From Rhodospirillales bacterium (GTDB taxonomy: Bacteria; Pseudomonadota; Alphaproteobacteria; Acetobacterales; Acetobacteraceae), in the NCBI GenBank assembly GCA_903644035.1, contig CAHJXG010000584.1, positions 1 to 5,056 of the forward strand: 5,056 bases of DNA, written 5' to 3'. The position numbers and the translations under genes are program-made. A model generated the notes under the pieces. The model made no database searches. It saw only the letters and a program-made list of their open reading frames with translations, and was not told where the DNA came from. Below, in pieces: positions 1-4,584 of this stretch (position 1 is the first letter of the stretch; every line of letters starts with the position of its first letter).

Positions 1-278
1 TCCAGCAAGCGCATCAGGTCGGGCGTGGCCTGCGGCTGGCCGGCGCCGGAGCCCTGCACCTTGGGGATGCGCGACACCTCGGCGTCGACCGCCCGCTTCA
101 CCGCCGCCGCGTCGCCCCCCGCGGCCTGGATCAGCCCGGCGGCCGCGCCCTGCTCATCGTCCAGAAGCGCCTTCAGCAGGTGCTCCGGGGTCAGGCGCTG
201 GTTGAATTCGCGGATCGCGATGGTCTGCGCCGCTTGCAGGAAGCCGCGGGAGCGTTCCGTCAGTTTCTCGATGTCCAT
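1..278 (-). CDS. clpB: ClpB disaggregase, N-terminal fragment (runs off left edge)
   Basis: This is the first 92 residues of the ATP-dependent Hsp100 disaggregase ClpB, a cytoplasmic ring protein that works with DnaK to rescue aggregated proteins. The start MDIEKLTERSRGFLQAAQ and the segment RLTPEHLLKALLDD (about residues 28-41) are typical of the first Clp N-terminal repeat, and the second repeat begins near residue 80. The AAA+ modules would lie outside the window. I chose the ATG at 278 because GAAGGA (292-287) sits 8 nt upstream; an in-frame GTG at 284 would leave only about 2 nt and adds just two residues. The gap to the upstream coq9 gene is 102 nt, so separate heat-shock control is plausible. 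ClpA and ClpC share this domain, but the opening residues fit ClpB better. Confidence 0.9.
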   Translation of the reverse strand, partial: MDIEKLTERSRGFLQAAQTIAIREFNQRLTPEHLLKALLDDEQGAAAGLIQAAGGDAAAVKRAVDAEVSRIPKVQGSGAGQPQATPDLMRLL

Positions 279-286
279 GTCCACGT

Positions 287-292
287 TCCTTC
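287..292 (-). promoter_or_regulatory. Ribosome binding site of clpB
   Basis: On the minus strand GAAGGA lies 8 nt before the ATG at 278 and only about 2 nt before the alternative GTG at 284. The spacing therefore favours the ATG as the start. Confidence 0.6.
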
Positions 293-356
293 AAATCAGG
301 CAACGCGCATGCGGTGGCCCCTTATCAGGCAGCCGCCGTCAATGCTTGCATGGCTG

Positions 357-384
357 AAATAGGAAGCGGAACCTCCCTGCTCAA
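357..384 (-). promoter_or_regulatory. Candidate clpB promoter overlapping the coq9 stop codon
   Basis: On the minus strand TTGAGC (384-379) and CTATTT (362-357) are separated by 16 nt. The -35-like box is preceded by C, giving CTTGAG, which resembles the CTTGA core of sigma-32-type and housekeeping -35 boxes. The -35 box contains the TGA stop of coq9 (383-381). Transcription would begin near 350, leaving a leader of about 72 nt before clpB. This is seen by eye only. No CIRCE element (GCACTC-N9-GAGTGC) is present. Confidence 0.35.
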
Positions 385-989
385 GCAGCCGCCTTCGGGC
401 GCATACGCTGCATCGCCGCGTCCAGCCGCCGCCGCACGCCGCCGAGGCGCCCGGCCCCTGCCAGCCGCCGATCGAGGAAGGCGAGCGTGGCAGCATCGTC
501 GTCGCTGCCATCGCCGAGCCAGTACAGCAGGGTCGAGCCGTATACCCCGGCCAGGATGGCGCGCTTGGTATACCAGCTGAAATCGACCGACCCGTCCCCG
601 GCCGCGTACCAGATGGCATCGACCGTCCGCGCCGTGCAGCGCAGCGCGACCCCGGCGTTGCCCGGCACGGCCAGGACCGCCAGCGCACGGCGGACCGCGT
701 CCTTGTAAGGGCGGTTCTGCTCGAGGCGCAGCGCGATGATCGCCCGGACCCGCCTGGACAGGCCCAGGCTCGACAGGTCGGCGGCGGCGGCGCCCTGCTC
801 CATCCATCGGTCGCCAAGGTCGCAGTAGGCCTCGATCAGGTCGGTCACGCCGCCGGGGAACAGCAGGTCCGCGTCCGGCCCGGCGGCGGCCCGCAGCGCG
901 GCCATCGTCCAGCCGTCGAACGGCACGTTCGGCAGCAGCGCCTCGATGGCGGCATCGCGCTCGGCGCTGCGTTCAGGCGGTCGGAACAT
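381..989 (-). CDS. COQ9 family protein (ubiquinone biosynthesis)
   Basis: A 202-residue protein with the hallmarks of the COQ9 family. VPFDGWT (residues 22-28) and LFPGGVTDLIE (43-53) match the TetR-like N-terminal part. TVDAIWYAAGDGSVDFSWY (122-140), the following TKRAILAGVYGSTLLYWL and FLDRR (171-175) match the conserved C-terminal lipid-binding helices. In eukaryotes COQ9 binds lipid and presents the ubiquinone precursor to the hydroxylase COQ7; a similar accessory role at the membrane here is inference. The ATG at 989 is preceded by GAGGA with a 9-nt spacer. An in-frame ATG at 1046 would extend it 19 residues, but that stretch lacks family similarity and would overlap def by 53 nt. It follows def after 4 nt, so co-transcription is likely. 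The C-terminal tail is rich in Arg and Ala. Confidence 0.9.
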   Translation of the reverse strand: MFRPPERSAERDAAIEALLPNVPFDGWTMAALRAAAGPDADLLFPGGVTDLIEAYCDLGDRWMEQGAAAADLSSLGLSRRVRAIIALRLEQNRPYKDAVRRALAVLAVPGNAGVALRCTARTVDAIWYAAGDGSVDFSWYTKRAILAGVYGSTLLYWLGDGSDDDAATLAFLDRRLAGAGRLGGVRRRLDAAMQRMRPKAAA

Positions 990-993
990 GGGC

Positions 994-1536
994 CTAGGTC
1001 CTCGGTGGGGAGGCGCTGGCGCGGGCCAGTTCCTCGTTGAAGCCAAACAGGCGGAAGTCGGTCATGCGCATCGGATACAGGATGCCGTCCAGGTGGTCGT
1101 TCTCATGCTGGACCACCCCAGCGTGAAAGCCGCTGGCATCGGCGCCGACCGGCTGACCCTCGAGATTGACGCCGCGGTAACGCACGCGGGCGTGGCGCGG
1201 CACGGCGGCGCGCAGGCCCGGGATCGACAGGCACCCCTCCCAGCGGAGCACCATCTCCTCCCCGAGCGCCTCGACGGTGGGGTTGATCACGACGGTGTTG
1301 CCCATCTCGCCATCGCCCTCCGCCTCGCCGGTGCGGCCGGGCGGCACGCGGAAGACGAACAGCCGCAAGGGCACATGCACCTGAGGCGCGGCGAGGCCGG
1401 CGCCCTGCGCATCCTCCATGGTCTCGATCATGTCGGCGACCAGGCGACGGATCTCGGGGGCGCCGGGGTCGGTCACCGGGGCGGCCGGGGTCAGCAGGAC
1501 CGGGTGGCCCATGCGCGCGATCTTCAGGATGGCCAT
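994..1536 (-). CDS. def: Peptide deformylase
   Basis: A 180-residue metalloenzyme that removes the formyl group from the N-terminal methionine of nascent proteins in the cytoplasm. All three family motifs are visible: GAGLAAPQ (residues 45-52), EGCLS (100-104) with the metal-binding Cys102, and HENDH (144-148), which supplies the two histidine ligands and catalytic Glu145. The variable position of HExDH is Asn. The start MAILKIARMGHPVL resembles the mitochondrial-like or second deformylase of alphaproteobacteria more than the E. coli-type enzyme, so another def copy may exist elsewhere in the genome (inference). The ATG at 1536 is preceded by GAGGA about 4 nt upstream, slightly close. It is the first gene of a probable def-coq9 unit and is divergent from rpsU. 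The length is normal for the family. Confidence 0.95.
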   Translation of the reverse strand: MAILKIARMGHPVLLTPAAPVTDPGAPEIRRLVADMIETMEDAQGAGLAAPQVHVPLRLFVFRVPPGRTGEAEGDGEMGNTVVINPTVEALGEEMVLRWEGCLSIPGLRAAVPRHARVRYRGVNLEGQPVGADASGFHAGVVQHENDHLDGILYPMRMTDFRLFGFNEELARASASPPRT

Positions 1537-1588
1537 GACGTCCTCAGCAATTCTGCAGGGCTCGCTGCAAGTGGGGTGGCGAAAGGCT

Positions 1589-1617
1589 TTGGCGAGGCGG
1601 CGAGACGGTGCTATAGC
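1589..1617 (+). promoter_or_regulatory. Candidate rpsU promoter
   Basis: TTGGCG (1589-1594) and TATAGC (1612-1617) are separated by 17 nt, a good fit to a housekeeping promoter in a high-GC alphaproteobacterium. The start of transcription would be near 1624, giving a leader of about 78 nt. The -10 box sits inside the 8-bp palindrome GCTATAGC (1610-1617), so the same box could also be read on the opposite strand toward def. Confidence 0.5.
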
Positions 1618-1628
1618 CGCCGCGTCCC

Positions 1629-1649
1629 GGGTCCAGGATGACTGGACCC
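1629..1649 (+). repeat. Perfect hairpin in the rpsU leader
   Basis: GGGTCCAG (1629-1636) and CTGGACCC (1642-1649) form a perfect 8-bp stem with the loop GATGA. It lies just downstream of the predicted transcription start and about 50 nt before the GTG start. ATTATC follows instead of a T-run, so it is not an obvious terminator. It could be a regulatory or stabilising leader structure, or a DNA operator. Confidence 0.6.
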
Positions 1650-1682
1650 ATTATCATGCCCAAGCCCGGGCGTGTTCCAGGC

Positions 1683-1690
1683 AAAAGGAG
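1683..1690 (+). promoter_or_regulatory. Ribosome binding site of rpsU
   Basis: AAAAGGAG ends 11 nt before the GTG at 1702. It lies downstream of the in-frame ATG at 1672, so it rules out that start and supports the GTG, which also matches the conserved bS21 N-terminus. Confidence 0.65.
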
Positions 1691-1701
1691 AAAGCGGCCA
1701 A

Positions 1702-1905
1702 GTGCAGGTTCTCGTTCGTGACAACAATGTTGATCAGGCGCTCAAGGCGCTAAAGAAGAAAATGCAGCGCGAGGGCGTGTTCCGCGAGATGAAGCTGCGG
1801 CGGCACTACGAGAAGCCGTCGGAGCGCCGGGCGCGTGAGGCCGCCGAGGCGGTGCGCCGCGCCCGCAAGATGGAGCGCAAGCGGCTGGAGCGCGAGGGCT
1901 TCTAG
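1702..1905 (+). CDS. rpsU: 30S ribosomal protein bS21
   Basis: A 67-residue basic protein of the small ribosomal subunit, located near the 3' end of 16S rRNA and involved in initiation. The sequence starts [20 protein letters not shown] and continues with [21 protein letters not shown] (about residues 22-42), the classic bS21 core. It ends in an Arg/Lys-rich helix and EREGF. The start is GTG, set by homology and by the AAAAGGAG upstream; reading from ATG 1672 would add ten residues foreign to the family. It stands alone on the plus strand, divergent from def, with its own candidate promoter and terminator. Alphaproteobacterial bS21 is normally of this length. Confidence 0.95.
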   Translation: MQVLVRDNNVDQALKALKKKMQREGVFREMKLRRHYEKPSERRAREAAEAVRRARKMERKRLEREGF

Positions 1906-1929
1906 CCCCCTCCACCACCGATGCTGACC

Positions 1930-1971
1930 CCGCGGCCTGGGCCGTCGCCGGCTGGCCGCGGCTTGCGTTTT
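1930..1971 (+). terminator. Probable intrinsic terminator of rpsU
   Basis: CCGCGGCC (1930-1937) pairs perfectly with GGCCGCGG (1954-1961). The loop can fold further, with GCCG (1941-1944) pairing to CGGC (1949-1952) around TCGC. The stem is followed by CTTGCGTTTT, a modest T-run. It starts 25 nt after the rpsU stop. The interrupted T-tract makes efficiency uncertain. Confidence 0.6.
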
Positions 1972-2254
1972 GGATGCCCTGCCTCTCCGTAGGGGTCATC
2001 CACCGCCACGCCGTGCGATGACAGGGCGCGTGATATTCCAAGGCGTTCCTGATCACGCTGACCAGCTCGACCGTGACCAGCTTCTTGGATCGCTGCGGCT
2101 CCTGATCTCGATATGGGTATCCCCACGTTGCCGGTTACGCCACGCGTTCCTATGCGCCTCTGGCAGGTCAGGCCTGCAGCCACGTTCACGTTCACGTTGC
2201 AACGCAGCATTCTCGCCGAAACCTCGGTACGTCGCCAAACAAATGCCGTTTTTG
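1972..2254. other. Gene-free stretch between rpsU and the glycosyltransferase
   Basis: I find no supportable gene here. Small open frames exist on both strands, but none begins with a good ribosome site or resembles a known family. What is visible: a possible hairpin GTCATC (1995-2000)/GATGAC (2017-2022); a 9-base direct repeat TGACCAGCT at 2059-2067 and 2074-2082; three tandem CACGTT units (2181-2198) running into the palindrome CGTTGCAACG (2195-2204); and a drop in GC from about 2230 that probably marks the promoter region of the next gene. It could hold a degraded gene or a small RNA, but the sequence alone does not show either. Confidence 0.5.
2181..2204. repeat. Triple CACGTT tandem repeat fused to a palindrome
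   Basis: CACGTT occurs three times in direct tandem (2181-2186, 2187-2192, 2193-2198). The last copy overlaps the perfect 10-bp palindrome CGTTGCAACG (2195-2204). It lies about 95 nt upstream of the glycosyltransferase start. It may be a binding site or a chance microsatellite. Confidence 0.6.
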
Positions 2255-2282
2255 GTGATTAATTCACGCTGAGTGAATGTGA
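2255..2282 (+). promoter_or_regulatory. GTGA/TCAC half-site cluster upstream of the glycosyltransferase
   Basis: GTGA (2255-2258), TCAC (2264-2267), GTGA (2273-2276) and GTGA (2279-2282) alternate at steps of 9, 9 and 6 nt. ATTCAC (2262-2267) and GTGAAT (2273-2278) form a perfect 6-bp inverted repeat around GCTGA. The cluster ends inside the ribosome binding site. A repressor operator or a translational hairpin would both fit; neither is shown. Confidence 0.35.
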
Positions 2283-2286
2283 GGAG
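2281..2286 (+). promoter_or_regulatory. Ribosome binding site of the glycosyltransferase
   Basis: GAGGAG lies 10 nt before the ATG at 2297. It overlaps codons of the longer frame that opens at GTG 2273, so it argues for the ATG as the true start. Confidence 0.65.
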
Positions 2287-2296
2287 AAGCCTGACA

Positions 2297-3355
2297 ATGC
2301 GTATCGCGCAAATCGCGCCCCTGCACGAGGCGGTTCCCCCCAAGCTCTATGGCGGGACAGAGCGTGTCGTCTCGTTCCTGACCGAGGAGTTGGTCGCGCA
2401 GGGCCATGACGTGACGCTGTTCGCCAGCGGCGACTCCGTCACCTCGGCGAAGCTGGAGTCGGTCTGGCCGCGCGCGCTTCGCCTCGACCCGACGATCCGC
2501 GATCCGATTGTTCCGCACATGCTGATGATGGAGACCGTGCGCCGCCGGGCGGACGAGTTCGACGTGCTGCATTTCCATCTGGATTACTGGTCGTTCAGCC
2601 TGTTCGGCCGGCAGCGCACCCCCTACGTCACCACCATGCACGGACGGCTGGACCTGCCGGAATGGCAGCCGATGTTCAACCTGTTCCAGCACGCGCCGAT
2701 TGTCTCGATCAGCGATGCGCAGCGCGGCCCGCTGCCGCAGGCCCGCTACGTCGGCACCGTGCTGCACGGCCTGCCGGAAAACCTGCTGACCCCGAAGCCG
2801 GGTCCGAAGGACTACCTGGCCTTTCTGGGCCGCATCGCGCCGGAGAAGGGGCCGGACCGCGCCATCCGCATCGCCCGGGCCTGCGGCATCCCGCTCAAGA
2901 TCGCCGCCAAGGTGGACCGGGCCGATCAGACGTACTTCGACGAGGTGATCCGCCCGATGCTCGACGGCGGCGGCGTGGAGATGATCGGCGAGATCAACGA
3001 TGCCCAGAAGCCCGAATTCCTGAGCGGCGCCAAGGCTTTGCTGATGCCGATCAATTGGCCCGAGCCGTTTGGGCTGGTCATGATCGAGTCCATGGCCTGC
3101 GGCACGCCGGTCATCGCCTTCAACCATGGCTCCGTCCCCGAGATCGTGGAAGATGGCGTGAGCGGCTACATCGTGGAGGACGAGCGCGGCGCAATCGCGG
3201 CGGTGAACCGCCTCTCCGACCTGTCGCGCGACACCGTCCGCCAGCGCTTTGAGAACCGCTTCACCTCCCGGCGCATGGCGGAGGATTACCTCGCGATCTA
3301 CCGGTCCCTGGCCGGCGAGGACCGCTCGGTGCTCCGCGCCATACGCGAGGCCTGA
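2297..3355 (+). CDS. GT4-family glycosyltransferase (GT-B fold)
   Basis: A 352-residue retaining glycosyltransferase, predicted to move a sugar from a nucleotide-sugar donor to an unknown acceptor in the cytoplasm or at the inner membrane face. The N-terminal Rossmann domain opens MRIAQIAPLHEAVPPKLYGG with the glycine-rich acceptor loop YGGTERVV (18-25). The C-terminal donor domain begins near FLGRIAPEKG (176-185). EPFGLVMIE (256-264) gives the E-x7-E motif that binds the donor, followed by ACGTPVIAFNHGSVPEIV (267-284). No membrane segment or signal peptide is seen. It resembles the AviGT4-like subgroup, common in alphaproteobacteria; substrate cannot be read from sequence. The ATG at 2297 was chosen over GTG 2273 from the GAGGAG site and the canonical MRIAQIAP start. 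It appears monocistronic, with no sugar-synthesis or polysaccharide genes beside it, and converges on the exported-protein gene. Confidence 0.9.
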   Translation: MRIAQIAPLHEAVPPKLYGGTERVVSFLTEELVAQGHDVTLFASGDSVTSAKLESVWPRALRLDPTIRDPIVPHMLMMETVRRRADEFDVLHFHLDYWSFSLFGRQRTPYVTTMHGRLDLPEWQPMFNLFQHAPIVSISDAQRGPLPQARYVGTVLHGLPENLLTPKPGPKDYLAFLGRIAPEKGPDRAIRIARACGIPLKIAAKVDRADQTYFDEVIRPMLDGGGVEMIGEINDAQKPEFLSGAKALLMPINWPEPFGLVMIESMACGTPVIAFNHGSVPEIVEDGVSGYIVEDERGAIAAVNRLSDLSRDTVRQRFENRFTSRRMAEDYLAIYRSLAGEDRSVLRAIREA

Positions 3356-3368
3356 GCGACCCGGCTGA

Positions 3369-3397
3369 CGGGGCTGCCCGATGGACGGGCAGCCCCG
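3369..3397. terminator. Bidirectional terminator-like hairpin between convergent genes
   Basis: CGGGGCTGCCCG (3369-3380) and CGGGCAGCCCCG (3386-3397) form a perfect 12-bp GC-rich stem with the loop ATGGA. It fills the 46-nt gap between the glycosyltransferase stop (3355) and the opposite-strand stop (3402), so it can serve both transcripts. Neither side has a clear T-run, so it may act as a 3'-end stabiliser or a Rho-assisted terminator rather than a classic intrinsic one. Confidence 0.65.
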
Positions 3398-3401
3398 CTC
3401 G

Positions 3402-3971
3402 TCACCAGTACATGTCACCTTTTCCGTCTTGAAAAAGCTCGTTGGCCGCCCGTGTGGTCGAGACGTTGGCCATGCGCATGTAGGGCAGATTCGCCAGGCG
3501 CTGCAGCACCTGTTCACCCGGTTCCTGGAACACCGGGCTGCCGAGTTGCGCCATGGCAAGGGCCGAATCGCCACCCACGAGCGCGTTGGCTGCGGTCGTC
3601 AGGTGGTCCACCACCGCCTGCGACGGCACGCCCGGCACCACGCCGAGGGCCGCCCGGACTTCCTGCCGGCCTTGCAGCAGCTGCTCCTTCGTAATCGCGT
3701 CGATGTTGGACCAACGCGGGCTGGTATAAAGCTGGCCAGCAATGTAGTCCATCGACGCCGCGGCGCGCGCCCCCTCAATCGGCCGCCCGCGGGTGCGCCC
3801 GCTGTCCGCAAAGGCCCAGTAGGCCAGGTTCACCGCGGTCACATCGGGATCAAAGCCGCTGCCAAGCGCCCCTGGCGCGAGCCGCGCCGTATCGGGCACC
3901 ACCGGATGCAGCCCGCCTGTGCAGGCCACCGGCAACAGGCACGTCGCGGCAAACAATAACCTTCTCAGCAT
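3402..3971 (-). CDS. Predicted exported protein, possible lipoprotein, unknown function
   Basis: I do not recognise this 189-residue protein. It opens MLRRLLFAATCLLPVACTGG: two arginines, a short hydrophobic stretch, then a cysteine at 17 followed by T-G-G, which looks like a lipoprotein signal. The lipobox PVAC has proline at -3, where Leu, Val or Ile is usual, so lipidation is uncertain; ordinary signal cleavage is the alternative. The mature part looks soluble and mostly helical, with VNLAYWAFADSG (48-58) and a C-terminal half rich in Ala, Leu and Gln, ending DGKGDMYW. There are no further cysteines and no membrane segments. The start is the ATG at 3971, with GGGGA about 6 nt upstream; the frame stays open to 4124, but that part is Arg/Pro-rich and overlaps the carbonic anhydrase gene. 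It may be the last gene of an argC operon. Confidence 0.75.
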   Translation of the reverse strand: MLRRLLFAATCLLPVACTGGLHPVVPDTARLAPGALGSGFDPDVTAVNLAYWAFADSGRTRGRPIEGARAAASMDYIAGQLYTSPRWSNIDAITKEQLLQGRQEVRAALGVVPGVPSQAVVDHLTTAANALVGGDSALAMAQLGSPVFQEPGEQVLQRLANLPYMRMANVSTTRAANELFQDGKGDMYW

Positions 3972-4035
3972 TGGTCGTCCCCGTTCGTCGGCCCCCCCTC
4001 GACGGCGGCTCACGACGTTCACCGGATATGGTGGC

Positions 4036-4584
4036 TCAGGGCGCCGGGCGAAGCCCCGCGCGGTAGCGCGCCGCGAGCTTGGCGTAGTGCGCGGCGTTCT
4101 GGTCCAACCCGGCCCGCTCCTCATCCGGCATGTCGCGCAGCTTGCGCGCCGGGACGCCGGCCCAAAGCTCCTGCCGGCCGATCCGCTTGCCCGGCGTGAG
4201 CAGGGCGCCGGCGGCGAGCATGCCGCCCTCCTCGATCACCGCGCCGTCCAGCACCGTGGCGCCCATGCCGACGAAGGCGCGGTCATGCAGCCGGCACGCA
4301 TGGATGATCGCCGCGTGGCCGATCGTCACGTCGTCGCCGATGACGCAGGCCCACTCCGGGCCGGCGTTCACATGCACGATGGTGCCGTCCTGGATGTTGC
4401 TGCGCGCGCCCACCGTGATGCGGCTGGTGTCGCCGCGCAGCACGCAGCCGAACCACACGCTGCTGCGGGCACCCACCCAGACGTCGCCGATCACCGTCGC
4501 GGTCGGCGCCACCCAGGCGTCCTCGGCCAAAGTGGGGGCGACGCCCTCCCACGAGAACAGCAGGCCCGAGCGCTCAGCCGGCAT
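4036..4584 (-). CDS. Gamma carbonic anhydrase family protein
   Basis: A 182-residue left-handed beta-helix protein of the gamma carbonic anhydrase (YrdA/PaaY-like) family, normally a trimer with metal at subunit interfaces. Hexapeptide-type turns run through the chain (TATVIGDVWVGARSSVW at 28-44, SNIQDGTIVHV at 62-72, VGMGATVLDGAVIEEG at 105-120). LRGD (49-52) is the conserved turn, and His71, His90 and His95 fit the three zinc ligands, with the last two spaced five apart as in the archaeal enzyme Cam. The acidic loop of Cam is missing, as in most bacterial relatives, so true CO2 hydration is unproven and an acyltransferase-like or other role is possible. The ATG at 4584 overlaps the end of argC by 11 nt and has AGGAG 7 nt upstream, so translational coupling is likely. 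A helical C-terminal tail follows the beta-helix, usual for the family. Confidence 0.9.
   Translation of the reverse strand: MPAERSGLLFSWEGVAPTLAEDAWVAPTATVIGDVWVGARSSVWFGCVLRGDTSRITVGARSNIQDGTIVHVNAGPEWACVIGDDVTIGHAAIIHACRLHDRAFVGMGATVLDGAVIEEGGMLAAGALLTPGKRIGRQELWAGVPARKLRDMPDEERAGLDQNAAHYAKLAARYRAGLRPAP

Noticed and set aside
295..331. ATCAGGCA direct repeat (295-302 and 324-331) and CGCATGCG palindrome in the clpB leader
   Set aside because: Two copies of 8 bases and one 8-bp palindrome are weak on their own, with no match to a known heat-shock operator.
946..1641. 231-codon plus-strand frame opposite def and coq9
   Set aside because: It covers the def gene in antisense, crosses the promoter region, lacks a ribosome site and shows no recognisable motif.
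1672..1701. N-terminal extension of bS21 from an ATG at 1672
   Set aside because: The extra ten residues are not part of the bS21 family and the ribosome site would lie inside the coding region.
1995..2022. GTCATC/GATGAC hairpin as a second terminator or small RNA
   Set aside because: The stem is only 6 bp with a 16-nt loop, and no T-run or promoter is evident, so it is not distinguishable from chance.
2264..3574. Long open frame (436 codons) on the minus strand antisense to the glycosyltransferase
   Set aside because: It mirrors a clear GT4 gene, is rich in Arg, His and Ala as expected from the reverse of a high-GC gene, has no family resemblance, and also runs through the terminator hairpin.
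3402..4124. Longer version of the exported protein starting at 4124
   Set aside because: The extra 51 residues are Arg/Pro-rich, overlap the carbonic anhydrase gene and would bury the signal peptide; the ATG at 3971 gives a proper export signal.
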